Positions 11,101 to 19,720 of a stretch of 64,000 bases of DNA are shown here, one piece after another. Where the stretch lies: the NCBI GenBank assembly GCA_015055625.1, contig SVHU01000003.1:1-64000 (forward strand), read 5' to 3'. Both the position numbers and the translations under genes were made by a program. Position 1 is the stretch's first letter; each line of letters starts with the position of its first letter. The notes beneath the pieces are model-generated. The model saw only the letters and a list, made by a program, of their open reading frames with translations. It was not told the origin of the DNA and did not search any database. Origin of the DNA: Clostridiales bacterium. Its GTDB lineage: Bacteria > Bacillota > Clostridia > Christensenellales > Pumilibacteraceae.

Positions 11101-11628
11101 AGCATTTCCTACAACGGTTGCGCCGTCTTCGTAACCTGCCCATTTTTCAAAGGTATACGAATACTGAGCGTCGCCCTGTTTTGTGGGATTTTCGGGCAAT
11201 TCTATGATTGAGCCAATATCATACTCTTTGCTATCATAAACTTGTCCGTCCACAATAAACGTTACAGTTGCTTTTTGCTTGGCATTTACAGTAACGCTGA
11301 TAGTATCGCTAAGCGTTTTTCCGTCTATCGTCGCACTTACCGTAATTGTTGCAGATCCTGCGCTTACTCCAATTACGTAACCGTTTTCCACCTTTGCAAT
11401 GCTATCATTGCTACTAACGTACGAAAACTCGGGCGTTCCGTCATAACCGGAAACGGTTGCATTTATAAGTTCGCTTTCGCCCACCGTAACAACAACGCTC
11501 TCGTTTGCCGTGAGTGTGTAATTCTTTTTCGTTTCTCCATTACAACTCTCACAGCCACTAAAAACAAGCATTGTTGCTATTATCATTACGAAAATTATTA
11601 TAGATTTGATAATTCTATTGTTTTTCAT
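5188..11628 (-). CDS. Giant lipoprotein with BIG2 and InlB-type repeats
   Basis: About 2,146 residues. I start at the ATG at 11628 (preceded by GGGAGA), not 8 codons upstream. The N-terminus is a lipoprotein signal (membrane stretch, then VFSGC lipobox at about residues 22-26). Order: a BIG2-like Ig domain (about 30-110), eight InlB/Flg_new type repeats (about 110-680, with 'YSYTF.KW.GY..GATVVGN..Y.A.F' cores), two modules of a carboxypeptidase-regulatory-like beta sandwich plus a lectin-like sandwich (about 680-1250), four more InlB repeats (about 1255-1550), then two to three more of those modules. No catalytic motif is seen. It follows the gene at 11645-17569 by 16 bases, so the two are co-transcribed. 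Probable cell-surface adhesin or glycan-binding scaffold (inference). Confidence 0.85.
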   Translation of the reverse strand: MKNNRIIKSIIIFVMIIATMLVFSGCESCNGETKKNYTLTANESVVVTVGESELINATVSGYDGTPEFSYVSSNDSIAKVENGYVIGVSAGSATITVSATIDGKTLSDTISVTVNAKQKATVTFIVDGQVYDSKEYDIGSIIELPENPTKQGDAQYSYTFEKWAGYEDGATVVGNAEYEAVFTVSTNSYVVKFVNEGVVVKEETLLYGEVINTPATMPTKQGDAQYSYTFDKWEGYENGATVVGNVEYTAKFRESVNEYLITFIANGVVVKEESLPYGSVITAPDITPTKQGDVQYSYAFEKWDGYKNGATVVGNAEYKAKFIQSINEYAVTFSANGEVVKQEILPYGSEIVLPQNPTKEPTVSTEYTFDRWIGYEEGATVNKNIQYVAQFSESVRKYDVKVFENAEEVYFLKVEYGSLIKDAFADFALSAPVGYEYSFEYEGELVVGDVNVIATKNKKEFTVTFLNGATVVKEEVLEFGSEIIAPDAPVKNPSVTTVYTFANWLTVEGDASTAVDFSKQITVSDNAVYYASFSESVRKYSVVFSVDGKVYKTSEQEYGEQVVLPEVEPVKAETSSTVYKFLYWKNYIAGDQVFGDMEYDAVFSETLRKFTVIYMVEDEEYDSQEIEYGNVISVDEPTKGGDGEVFYVFSHWIVDGAKFDVTTPITKDLTMTAHFTKAFAVRGKVEFPISYFNENYGKYYEASITCGNDSVTVNDDGSFTLILAEGTQKIVASCDGYERVEKTIDVSEDNTYAGTIVFTSPVYALNRISNANGVLTPAIGSSTTYQTALVKAKANTSEFIVRYDLNPNSNFMTHGEQFGFRLESSSTKLNLLLISSGIRVIFNNNWSTKTEFKFTQSGVNVSRTLSTPLNLVVKKEEGKFEISIYVNDVLAITKDLMQVEDFDAVSYKTLLSSFISEDISVGIMVNYSNNKYTDKAPLTISNLHYAYGRDVVESYENDLYTVSGKVTLPKTNSFGENLNLDISSVKLVINGSENPINADGTFSVKTRKGTKTITATVNGFIGANKQVQVNSDVADLDLEIKYYDFTTKVNGNASNAITNENGVLTPSVVGSQSYQSMTFKNSTVSNVLMITQTINPTSAYIKSKDFQQSAFYFEDAKTSENNFIILNLGNKLRILKNRTWSTLTEVAFEENINTNSYTEPFTLVAIVERDENAKSFIFKMYVNGTLVVNKDLATLKGNDGTVFANYLPFADMCLGVGANFASSGGFNAQTGSPITISALDYTTTKSIIDTYELSRTEFEVVINDENGNKQSGTTLLYGSLIPAQTAPKKDNDAQYTYSFKGWKVNGEDRYWNFDSDKVTGNITLTPVFERTVNTYTVIFKNEDGSEYAKYENVAYGSAISLPSAPVKENTDSTIWAFAGWEGYEEGMTVSGNHTFVAMFSSTSASYEVSFVNGEQIIKKETLVYGTLITAPDVIPTKAQDVQYTYSFKGWKNFVNGETTVSGNMTFEAEFNSVLRKYKVTYVVDDETIKEEEIEYGKNASLTEATKNDEGEKVYVFAHWSTSVDGAKFDGVITKDEILYGVFVVSYRTSGSVAFASGLADKYSNYNISESVVTIDGNSVSISSNGEFEQVLGIGEHTLVATHSKFESVTATLTVSEETYEWGEISFENHLMILDRFTYTNGELTPKIGASTTYQTALFNSDITANTFVIRQKVNPTNVYMANWEQIGFRIDGGENKQVNILIPYNQIRVIFNNKYDTYSEISFADTSVIISNIKTSYYLSMVVQRSESSFVVSIFVNDELVLSTDLAGVRVTYANTGVSYDYNDYLPFTETLKIGLMVNYSNNKYTEIAPLTLSDFDYSTDATTIENYFNGKVGISGRISLPSDLIGEDYIDEYASSVSAKVNGTTVKVNATTGLFTAVVDKNSTVTITASASGNFVASEKSKTVENVTIENSNVGVIALDGYIGKTGFTLSAGNTVDENGHIQPKEATYQRALITPNAKVNTFIVKHTVNPNELYVQQQTGKSKPNPQHGIALTDGTNTLAVVIENKNMRFINASTNKSQNVTGASTNPSLTTLTSPYTLTFIVTKTTESDVTTIAVDVFLTYTNNGSEVTIKLFDKSTCKIDSSNTVPVALPTGTITGVGACWHYSLGRYTAGAGFTVSDVHISDDIKVINAQQSYLNSLVSGL

Positions 11629-11644
11629 AATTATCTCCCATTTA

Positions 11645-14600
11645 TTAGTCAAGATTGATTACCATAAAGCCATAGTTTCCAATCGGTACGTATAACGTAT
11701 TTCCGTCCCTTGTTGCAAGGTCTGGAGAAGCGTTAGTTTCGTAATAAGCAATCTGAGAGGGGTTAGTTATATCACTAATATCATAAATACTTAATATTCC
11801 GCCCACTCTGTTACTTACCACCAATACGTCGCCAAGCACAACAGGCCAACCACCCACAACGTTACCGTAAATAGGATTGTCGTAAATAGACTGAACCTCT
11901 CTGTCTAAAATTCTGTATCCGTGTCCGGTTGTAAACATTACTTTGTACTCGCCGTTCATGTTTACCGTAGTAATTCCGTTACCGACAACTCCAAGTCTAA
12001 CTGCCGTGGGCGAAGTTCTCCAAGCATTGTGATATAGATAATCGGTATTTTCGCTATTTCTAGCAATTCCGCTACCGTCAATATTAAGATATACAAAACC
12101 CACAGAATTTGCCGATAGTACAAAATACTTATCTTCAACTACGTTTTGTACAAAATTTCTAGCATACATAAGACCGGCGTTTATCATGCACTTGTATACA
12201 ACTTTCACGTTGGATATGTCCGTTACGTCCGCGATATATGCCCACGATCCACCTGCGTGCATAAGCATATATTTTCTGTTATTATAATCCGCAATTCTGA
12301 TTTCGCTTATAGCAACAGCAGTCACTGATTTGCCTATATCATACTGATTTACTGAAAGGGGATGACCTTCTGCCGCTGTATTGCATTTTATTGTTTGTAC
12401 AAGTTTTACGTTATCCGTTTTTCCAAGCGTTGTAGCGTCATATCTAAATAACGGAGTTGCGCCCTTATTTTGGATTGTAGCAATGTCATAAATTGCAATA
12501 CCTCCAGCATCTTCCGCACTATACAAATAATTTCCGTCTATTTGTAGTTCTTTTACTATGTAGCCTGTATGAATGGTATTTAATAAGGTATTGTCCTTCT
12601 TATCGTACACGCATATTCCTTCGTTTCCGTTTGCCGTAAGAAGATACTTGTCGGTTACAACGATAGAACGTACTTGTCCTTCGGTTTTAACAATCTGATA
12701 ATCGGTTATTCCCAAAGCGCTAATCTTCGCATCGGTTTTACCACACTTTGTAATCTTTCCGCGTCTTATAGAATTTGGCGTAGGCGCTTTAATGTCTGGA
12801 TTATCATATCTGAACAAGCCGTTTCTTCCGCCCGTTACGAACATAGACCCGTCAATAATTGCAACGCCTGTTGCATTATTTGCCGACGCATTCGTTCTGT
12901 CGCAATGAAGATGTTCTACTTGTACTGGATTGTATATATCGGTTACGTCATAAATATACGTTCCGTTAAAGGTATTGGTTACGTACACGTAGTTGCCTGC
13001 CTTTACAGCTTCCCACATGTCTAAGCCGTCTTCAAACCCTTTATCAAATTTTATACCGAAGATTTTATCATATCCGTTTTTGTCCACCTTGAATACTTCA
13101 AGTCCGTTACCCATACCCCAAGCAGGCGAAGAAGTCGTTGAAGAATCGCCCCTTGCGTGGTGGCCTGTCGCAGCGTACAAAAATCCGTCTTCTACAAACA
13201 CTCCGTCGCCACGTCCGTCAAGTGGTATTGAGTATACCGTTTTTGCATTTGCAAGATCGCTAATATCCACAACTAAAACCTTTTGCTCTCCCCAAATTCC
13301 TGCAAACAACAAGCCGTTATTTACGTCAAGAGATTGAACTTCTCCCGTTTGAATATTGGTTATAAACTTAGGCTCGTAAGGATTACTTACGTCCACAACC
13401 TCCACGCCGTACACTCTGTTTGCTAAAAATACCACGCTATCATGAACTATAATACCCGTTGCCATTTCCACAGAATCATAATGGCATATAATCTCGGGCT
13501 TTGCTTCAGCGTAATTTACTGTTTCTTTGCAGTAGTCGGTTACGTCAATAACCCACATTCCATCATCGCGCGCCGTAACGTAACAATAACCGTTTTCGTA
13601 AGCAATTTGTCTGCAGTTGCCTAAGTTATTTTCCAAAGATGCAACCACTCTATTTTCTTCTACGCTATAAACGTAGAAATGTCCTTTTTTGTCCGAACTT
13701 CTTTCGCTTGTGCCTATCGCAAATACATATTTGCTATCATCACTTGCAACTACGTCCATAGCCGCTTCTATACTAAAATCCTTGTAAGACCAAGCCGAAG
13801 TAATGGGAGAAACTTCTCCTACGTCAACATTTTCATTCGAGGCACTGATTTGAATGTTTCTAACTTTCCCGTCTGCAAATACTACCTGCACGATTCCTTC
13901 ATCTCCTAATGCTTTAATGCTAAACTCTCCGTTGTTATTGGGTATTGTCGTATACACAACCGAGTCGGCATAATAACTAACAATTGCTTTATCGTAGTCT
14001 ACGCTTTCCGTAAGTCGTCCTACGATAGTTACATTTTCTTCTTCTTTTGAACCTATTTCTATTACCGTATCTTTCGTTACCTGATCAAAGTCGATAGTAT
14101 AAACCTTACTGTACGACTTTAAATATACGTCCGCTCCGTTTATCCTTACGTAGTCCAATGCATAACCTTGTTTTGCTTCAACAACTATTCGAAGAGGTGA
14201 ATTTTGAGAAATTGCATTGTTGACCTTATCGTACCCATTGCTTACAAGAGTTACCATGATATTTTCGTCTTTTACTACATCAATTCCGTAACTTGTTATC
14301 AAAATTGAGCTTATAAGCTCTTGATTTTGTGTTACAATCGCATTCTTGAAGCCCGTCTTATCTACCGTTCCTACAACCGCATTATTAAATCCGCTACCAA
14401 CGCCTGCCGTTACGTTTCCACCGTTTAATATCTCGGTTACCGTTTCGTTTAGTAGCTTTATCGTAGTCGAACCTTTATAATCAAACGATTCGTAATTGGT
14501 AATCTCCAGTCCTGAGCCGTCTGTAATTTTCGTTCCGTCTAAAACAAATTGAACAACTCCGTCTATAAGGAAATAAATTGCTCCGTTATTCTTAACTACG

Positions 14601-17569
14601 GTAATATTATGAGTAGTTTCATCCGTCTTTCGGTAAAGGTCTGCCTTTATAGGCACGTTCACTCTTGTTGACCAATCACCGGCATTTGATACCACTCTTA
14701 TTCTCGAAGCGGAGCTTTCGACGTAAAATCCCAAATACTTTCCCGACGAATGTCTGAGCAGTACTCCCGTTACGTCGTCAGAAGTATTGAACTTACTTTC
14801 AGGATTCTTCCACGCTTGAATCATATCAATAGAGTATGCGAAATTGCTTGAATACGACTGGGCAAATAAGTCAACGACCTTTTGTTGGTTTATTCTGCCG
14901 TTTAACATCATTGCGTTTTCATCTTCGTATACCCATACAACGTCGTCTTGACCAGAATAGTTGTACTTACTTAAATCAAGCTCGTCAATAATAAGGTTTA
15001 TTGAAGTATTATCGTCTATTTCATACGTTTGTTTTTGAGAAATATACTTTCCACATGTTGCAAACACCGTATACTTGCCCTTTGGAACATTTATCTTATA
15101 AATGCCTTGTGCGTTTGGCGAACAAACGTAAGTTATTCCTTGCTCGCTCATAAGTTTTACGGTTGCACTATCTGCCAAACTCAACCAATCGCTAATCTGC
15201 ATTCTTCCAGACACTTCCACCGTATATCTCTCGTCTTCGTACACCAATGAAATATCGTTGGTTTTACTAACGTACTTTGAGGGATTTACGGATAACGTAA
15301 GAGCAATATCTTTTTCCACAACCGTTGCGTCCATATAATGCTCGCCGTTTACGAGTACTGCTTTTAGAACTTTACCGTCCAAAGCTGTTGCATTTACCGT
15401 TTCGATTGCCTGTCTATGTAATGTTTTTTCGGTTATGCTAAATCCGTCGCTTGTCTTAAACGAAAACTCAGTTCCTGCAAAACCGTTTGCTATATTGGAA
15501 GAATACGTATAGCCTATATCCGAAAAAACAAACTCTTTATAATCGTTTGGAGCTTCCGTTCTTGTGGCTACGTACGATTTTTCACCCACATACGTCTTCC
15601 AATTATCAGAAAACTGAACGCTGTTACACCACCCACCACTAGTTATCCACCCAACGTACCTTCCGTCGCGATAGATATAAATTTCGCCGTTACTCAACCG
15701 AGCAACCGAAAGCGTGCTATTGCTCGTTTGCGAACCGCCTTGAGTAAAATTCTTAAAATAATCTCGTGTTATAATGGAACTTCTTCCATTTGCTTTTACT
15801 TTTACTCCGTTCTGATACAGTCCTATAAAAATTGTAGAATCCGGATTTTGTTCATTTACCAAAGCAATACCTACCGCATGCTCGCTATCTTGCCAATTGC
15901 TATTGGCTACGTATTTTTCGTGGCGCGCCGTTACCGTAACTGAAAGAGCAACCGAATCACTTGCTGTTGCAGTGATATATGAAAACGATGTTGCGTCCTG
16001 TCCAAGGTTTGCCCACACCTCAGCGTCTTTATCATAAGTAAGCGTCGTGCTTCCACCGTTATTTAATGCAAGCTTACTAAATTGCGAAATAGGCTCAACC
16101 CAAACCTCTCCACCATTTACGTAAATTATTGACTGATACTTATCTTCAAAAGCAGGAGAAGATATTTCTAAATTATATTCTCCGTCAGCAAGGGAAGCAA
16201 CAAACGCGCCGTCTTTGTACACAACGTCAAACTCTTCGCTATCCTTACTAAGTTTTGCAACGTAACTGCTTGCGATTACTTCGTTATAACTGTCCATAAA
16301 CGGCGAAGAAAGAATACACACGTCACTTATTTGCACTTCGTATTTTTCCTGTCCATAATAAACCCCGACCACCGAAGAAGATAAAACTTTGTCAATACGT
16401 AAAGTGCTCGTTTCTTCGTCTATTCTACTTTGATAAATTCCGTGTACAGGCGTAATAAACTCACTACCGTATTTTACGGTAAAATCTTTAGTAAGAGCTT
16501 CATTCTTTACCCAGCTTCCGTTCTCTTTAAAGAAATATTCCACCGAAAGATTTACTCTTTCAAGGCTATAATACAAATCTACTACGTTTCCGTCTGCATT
16601 ATACTTAGAAAAAACAAAATGCTCCTTTGCTCCAAGATTACTTACAAGCAAACTTTGTAGAGTTGTTCTCTCTACGTTTTGGGTTTTTCCTTTGCTGAAT
16701 CCGTCCGCATTTTCATTCTCATAATAGATATTAACGGTAAAATCACAAACTTCACTTGAGTTTTTAGTATAATAAAGTCGTATTACGTTGTTTTTCTCCT
16801 TTATTACAAGTCCTACTTTACTTATGCTTTCGTTAAAAACATATCCGTCTACGTTTTGCGCTACAACGTTTACACTTTCGCCAAGCTTTGCATAAAGCGT
16901 TTGGGTTTTACTCTCGTCTGCTTTATACTCACCGTTATCTTCAAAATAGTAATATACCGTATAAGGACAAGTTTTAAGCGAATAATAAACACAAAGCTCA
17001 GCCTCATCGTTAGCTTCAACTTCGAGCGTGCTTAAAGACTTATTAAGCTCGTAATTTTGTGGGAATATTACGTTTGCTCTGACAGTTTTTCCCGCAGATA
17101 CAGTTACGTTATACGACTTGCTTGTGTCTTCTGCATACTCGCCGTTCGCATTTTCAAAATAATACTTTACTGCAATATTACATTTTTTCAAGCCATAGTA
17201 AACTCTTAAAACGTTGTTATTGCTTGTAAGGATTTTGGTTGTAGTTGAAAGCTCGCTTACTATCGAATAACCAGCATTTTCTATTACGTCTGCGCTGACC
17301 GTTTCTCCCACTTCACCCTGCTTTACGTAAGAAAGCTCATTGTCTATAACAAAACTGCCGTCGCTGTTTTCGAAATAGTACTCAACGGTATAATCAACGT
17401 TTTTGGCAGTATCTGACGCTTCTTTTACCTCGCCGTCCAAAACCATATTTTGGGTATAAAGATTGTCGGCATTTTTCTCATCAGTCTTTATTACACTACC
17501 TGCTGTTGCACCCTGCGCGCCAAGCGCCAAAAGCAAAGATGCTAAAATTATCCATTTTTTGTTTTTCAT
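11645..17569 (-). CDS. Giant secreted protein with MucBP-like repeats and LVIVD beta-propeller
   Basis: 1,974 residues, with a signal peptide (residues 1-23, AQGATAG). Residues 55-420 hold about five MucBP-like repeats ('Y.VEYYFE..DG.Y' cores). The middle (420-1260) has lectin-like sandwiches and a carboxypeptidase-regulatory-like module resembling those of the downstream lipoprotein. From about 1260 to the end it is an LVIVD-type propeller: repeated 'V.VVDVSNP..P' blades (YGVEVVDVSNPYEPKFI, TYIYDVTDIYNPVQVEH, LSIYDISDITNPSQIAY). There is no sortase motif or C-terminal membrane helix, so attachment may depend on its neighbour. The start has AAGGAGAAATT upstream. Gene order and shared modules suggest the two proteins form one surface complex (inference). 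Confidence 0.85.
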   Translation of the reverse strand: MKNKKWIILASLLLALGAQGATAGSVIKTDEKNADNLYTQNMVLDGEVKEASDTAKNVDYTVEYYFENSDGSFVIDNELSYVKQGEVGETVSADVIENAGYSIVSELSTTTKILTSNNNVLRVYYGLKKCNIAVKYYFENANGEYAEDTSKSYNVTVSAGKTVRANVIFPQNYELNKSLSTLEVEANDEAELCVYYSLKTCPYTVYYYFEDNGEYKADESKTQTLYAKLGESVNVVAQNVDGYVFNESISKVGLVIKEKNNVIRLYYTKNSSEVCDFTVNIYYENENADGFSKGKTQNVERTTLQSLLVSNLGAKEHFVFSKYNADGNVVDLYYSLERVNLSVEYFFKENGSWVKNEALTKDFTVKYGSEFITPVHGIYQSRIDEETSTLRIDKVLSSSVVGVYYGQEKYEVQISDVCILSSPFMDSYNEVIASSYVAKLSKDSEEFDVVYKDGAFVASLADGEYNLEISSPAFEDKYQSIIYVNGGEVWVEPISQFSKLALNNGGSTTLTYDKDAEVWANLGQDATSFSYITATASDSVALSVTVTARHEKYVANSNWQDSEHAVGIALVNEQNPDSTIFIGLYQNGVKVKANGRSSIITRDYFKNFTQGGSQTSNSTLSVARLSNGEIYIYRDGRYVGWITSGGWCNSVQFSDNWKTYVGEKSYVATRTEAPNDYKEFVFSDIGYTYSSNIANGFAGTEFSFKTSDGFSITEKTLHRQAIETVNATALDGKVLKAVLVNGEHYMDATVVEKDIALTLSVNPSKYVSKTNDISLVYEDERYTVEVSGRMQISDWLSLADSATVKLMSEQGITYVCSPNAQGIYKINVPKGKYTVFATCGKYISQKQTYEIDDNTSINLIIDELDLSKYNYSGQDDVVWVYEDENAMMLNGRINQQKVVDLFAQSYSSNFAYSIDMIQAWKNPESKFNTSDDVTGVLLRHSSGKYLGFYVESSASRIRVVSNAGDWSTRVNVPIKADLYRKTDETTHNITVVKNNGAIYFLIDGVVQFVLDGTKITDGSGLEITNYESFDYKGSTTIKLLNETVTEILNGGNVTAGVGSGFNNAVVGTVDKTGFKNAIVTQNQELISSILITSYGIDVVKDENIMVTLVSNGYDKVNNAISQNSPLRIVVEAKQGYALDYVRINGADVYLKSYSKVYTIDFDQVTKDTVIEIGSKEEENVTIVGRLTESVDYDKAIVSYYADSVVYTTIPNNNGEFSIKALGDEGIVQVVFADGKVRNIQISASNENVDVGEVSPITSAWSYKDFSIEAAMDVVASDDSKYVFAIGTSERSSDKKGHFYVYSVEENRVVASLENNLGNCRQIAYENGYCYVTARDDGMWVIDVTDYCKETVNYAEAKPEIICHYDSVEMATGIIVHDSVVFLANRVYGVEVVDVSNPYEPKFITNIQTGEVQSLDVNNGLLFAGIWGEQKVLVVDISDLANAKTVYSIPLDGRGDGVFVEDGFLYAATGHHARGDSSTTSSPAWGMGNGLEVFKVDKNGYDKIFGIKFDKGFEDGLDMWEAVKAGNYVYVTNTFNGTYIYDVTDIYNPVQVEHLHCDRTNASANNATGVAIIDGSMFVTGGRNGLFRYDNPDIKAPTPNSIRRGKITKCGKTDAKISALGITDYQIVKTEGQVRSIVVTDKYLLTANGNEGICVYDKKDNTLLNTIHTGYIVKELQIDGNYLYSAEDAGGIAIYDIATIQNKGATPLFRYDATTLGKTDNVKLVQTIKCNTAAEGHPLSVNQYDIGKSVTAVAISEIRIADYNNRKYMLMHAGGSWAYIADVTDISNVKVVYKCMINAGLMYARNFVQNVVEDKYFVLSANSVGFVYLNIDGSGIARNSENTDYLYHNAWRTSPTAVRLGVVGNGITTVNMNGEYKVMFTTGHGYRILDREVQSIYDNPIYGNVVGGWPVVLGDVLVVSNRVGGILSIYDISDITNPSQIAYYETNASPDLATRDGNTLYVPIGNYGFMVINLD

Positions 17570-17662
17570 AATTTCTCCTTGTCCTATTTTAGGTGTTTTT
17601 TGTGTTTATCTATATCAAATTTTTGAAAATCCGAAAATAAATTAAATAAACTCCGCCTTTTA

Positions 17663-17700
17663 TTATTGATTATACTATTATTTTATGTTATAATCAATAA
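17663..17700. promoter_or_regulatory. Symmetric bidirectional promoter/operator
   Basis: A perfect 12-bp inverted repeat (TTATTGATTATA, 14-bp spacer, TATAATCAATAA). Each arm is both the -35 (TTGATT) of one promoter and the -10 (TATAAT) of the other. Rightward: -35 17666-17671, -10 17689-17694, spacing 17. Leftward: -10 17669-17674, -35 17692-17697, spacing 17. It drives the AraC gene to the right and the giant surface operon to the left. Confidence 0.75.
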
Positions 17701-17746
17701 CGTAAACAATCTTAAAACTTTTCAAAAACAAACATTTGGAGAAAAT

Positions 17747-18625
17747 ATGGAACAGATAAAAATAGATAATATCAACCCTTATGTAAGGTTTGCAAAATTA
17801 AAATCGCAGTCAATATCTTTTATGGAAAACATAATCCCACAAGGTAACGCTCCGGACTGGAGATTATTTATAGTAGAAAATGGAAGAATGGGTGTTTGTA
17901 TTGACGGCGAAAGAATTTCCGTTTCAAAAAATTCACTTATTATAATTCCACCCAAAACGCCCTATTATTTTTTCAAACCAACAAGCATAGACGGAAACCG
18001 CATTGTTGTGTTACTTCACATTTTCAACTTCGATCTTTTATCAAACGAACAAAGCAAGAGCAGACCGCCACTCTCTCCCACAAAAAAAGAAACACAGGAA
18101 ACAGAACGGTACGAAAACGTTACGCTTGGTGAGTTTTCTCCGTTCTTCATAGGCACGGCTTCCAGCAAAGTAAAAGAATATCTGGACGATTTACGAGTTA
18201 AAAAATCGCTCGAGCAAAGCGATTTGGACACTACGATATGCTCGTGTTTGCTAAAGCTCGCACTTTTAGAAATTGTAAAAAATCCTGCCAACGAGCAGGA
18301 TAGTTCAGATCTTATTTCGGCAATAACTACCTACGTTGCGTCAAACATCAGCAAAAATTTCAAGATAAAACAAATGGCTGACGACCTGTTTTTCCACCCA
18401 TTTTATATCAGTAAAGTTTTCAAGTCTGCAATGCACATATCCTTGCACGAATATATTATACAAGAACGACTTCTGTACGCCAAATATCTTCTTGTAAACA
18501 CAGACGACTCTATCGAACAAATAAGCAATAAATCAGGCTTTGTTAACGTAACGCATTTTTGCAAGCAATTTAACAAACACTTTTCTATTTCCCCCTCCAA
18601 GTATAGAAAGCGTAATGCTCCATAA
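17747..18625 (+). CDS. AraC-family transcriptional regulator
   Basis: 292 residues from ATG 17747, chosen because TTGGAGAAAAT precedes it; the longer frame from 17666 would put the promoter inside the gene. The N-terminal half is a cupin-type sensing domain ('NGRMGVCIDGERISVSKNSLIIIPP'). The C-terminal 100 residues are a double helix-turn-helix (IKQMADDLFFHPFYISKVFK, then IEQISNKSGFVNVTHFCKQF). It is divergent from the giant surface-protein operon across a shared palindromic promoter, so it most likely controls that operon and itself. The ligand, presumably a sugar, is unknown. Confidence 0.9.
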   Translation: MEQIKIDNINPYVRFAKLKSQSISFMENIIPQGNAPDWRLFIVENGRMGVCIDGERISVSKNSLIIIPPKTPYYFFKPTSIDGNRIVVLLHIFNFDLLSNEQSKSRPPLSPTKKETQETERYENVTLGEFSPFFIGTASSKVKEYLDDLRVKKSLEQSDLDTTICSCLLKLALLEIVKNPANEQDSSDLISAITTYVASNISKNFKIKQMADDLFFHPFYISKVFKSAMHISLHEYIIQERLLYAKYLLVNTDDSIEQISNKSGFVNVTHFCKQFNKHFSISPSKYRKRNAP

Positions 18626-18647
18626 TAAACATCATCCCTACTCAATC

Positions 18648-18735
18648 TAAGGTAGTTTTACGTTTCACTCGCTCCGACCACCAAGGGACGGTTCCTCCTA
18701 CGTATGGGCGATTCACGAATCGTCCTTTATGCGAC
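18648..18735. repeat. Repeat-family fragment and hairpin in intergenic DNA
   Basis: Positions 18652-18677 (GGTAGTTTTACGTTTCACTC then GCTCC) match the tail of the structured repeat family. They are followed by a GGGCGATTC/GAATCGTCC hairpin related to the one inside the tandem repeats at 39.6-39.9 kb. No gene is seen. Confidence 0.6.
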
Positions 18736-18779
18736 ATAAAAATTATAGCGTTTTTTCTTGCTCTAACAATATTAAACGT

Positions 18780-18804
18780 GGCTGGCGATTATTTTGTGCC
18801 AGCC
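18780..18804 (+). terminator. Hairpin terminator
   Basis: GGCTGGC and GCCAGCC arms with an 11-base loop, followed by ATTTCTT. It separates the AraC gene from the lipoprotein gene. Confidence 0.5.
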
Positions 18805-18858
18805 ATTTCTTATACGCGCTACTTCCCTCAATTATTATTATCAAATTTTATTTTTTTA

Positions 18859-18887
18859 TTGACACCAATTAATAATAATTGTATAAT
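18859..18887 (+). promoter_or_regulatory. Sigma-A promoter of the small lipoprotein
   Basis: TTGACA 18859-18864 and TATAAT 18882-18887, spacing 17, 28 bases upstream of the ATG. Confidence 0.8.
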
Positions 18888-18915
18888 AAAAAAAACAACA
18901 TTGTAGGAGAGAATT

Positions 18916-19425
18916 ATGAAAAAAATCTTTGCTGTTTTATTAGTTTTAATGCTGTTAGTTTGCGGATGTTCTACATCTGAAAATAACAAAAGTGAATATG
19001 ACGATATTGTAAATCCTGCAGTAGAGGCTATAAAAGAAAAGTGGGAAGATCATTATCTTAACGAGTATCATGGTGACACGACACCTAGTAATAAACTTAT
19101 TATAAAAAACACAAGAATTGTAAAAATTAAAGAGGACTTGGACGATAACCAAACGCTAAAAGAACTCTTTGAAAACGTAAAGTACGTTGTGGAATTTGTT
19201 ATTTACAGCGATTATTACGGCACCGATAGCAAGTATCTTACTTACGAAAGTAAATATTGCTCCGTAGTGATTTATAATGACAACACAACTGTGGTTGAGA
19301 TCAGAAATCCCATAGAATCATATTGTATAAGAGTATACGACTTTTCATTCCCCATGGTTGACGAAGTTATAGACCTTAACTCTGACTACAACCAAACTAT
19401 AACTCTTGACTTAACCACCCAATAG
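18916..19425 (+). CDS. Small lipoprotein of unknown function
   Basis: 169 residues with a lipoprotein signal (hydrophobic residues 4-16, lipobox LVCGC, Cys at about 18). The mature part is acidic and soluble, with no recognised family: an N-terminal helix (DDIVNPAVEAIKEKWEDHYL) and a beta-rich half with many Tyr (FVIYSDYYGTDSKYLTYESKY). GGAGAG lies 8 bases before the ATG, and a consensus promoter lies upstream. It appears to be a single-gene unit. Confidence 0.75.
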   Translation: MKKIFAVLLVLMLLVCGCSTSENNKSEYDDIVNPAVEAIKEKWEDHYLNEYHGDTTPSNKLIIKNTRIVKIKEDLDDNQTLKELFENVKYVVEFVIYSDYYGTDSKYLTYESKYCSVVIYNDNTTVVEIRNPIESYCIRVYDFSFPMVDEVIDLNSDYNQTITLDLTTQ

Positions 19426-19441
19426 AGTTCGTTAAAATAAG

Positions 19442-19606
19442 GATAAAGAAATTACATACAATAAAATTAATGACAAAATAAGCTATTCGGATCTTTATGC
19501 GATACTTTCTTCCTTACATGAAAAAGCCTCAAACCTTACTATATCCGAACTTGATTCAATTTTGTGGTATTGTTATAGAAACGACAATAATATAAGCGCC
19601 GAATAA
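19442..19606 (+). pseudogene. Short coding remnant without a start codon
   Basis: An open frame of 54 codons with coding-like composition (…KISYSDLYAILSSLHEKA…, SELDSILWYCYRND) begins after a stop, with no ATG, GTG or TTG. It probably is the 3' end of a lost gene. Family not recognised. Confidence 0.4.
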
Positions 19607-19614
19607 AACAATAT

Positions 19615-19656
19615 GACCTGAGGAGTTTTTTTGTTTTCCTTAGGTCTTATTTTATA
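19615..19656 (+). terminator. Rho-independent terminator
   Basis: GACCTGAGG and CCTTAGGTC arms (one G-U pair), a T-rich loop, then TTATTTTAT. Confidence 0.7.
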
Positions 19657-19720
19657 AAATAAGTTGATATCCTGGCATTTTGTGTGGTATAATAACGTAA
19701 AATAGGCTTTTGGAGCAATT

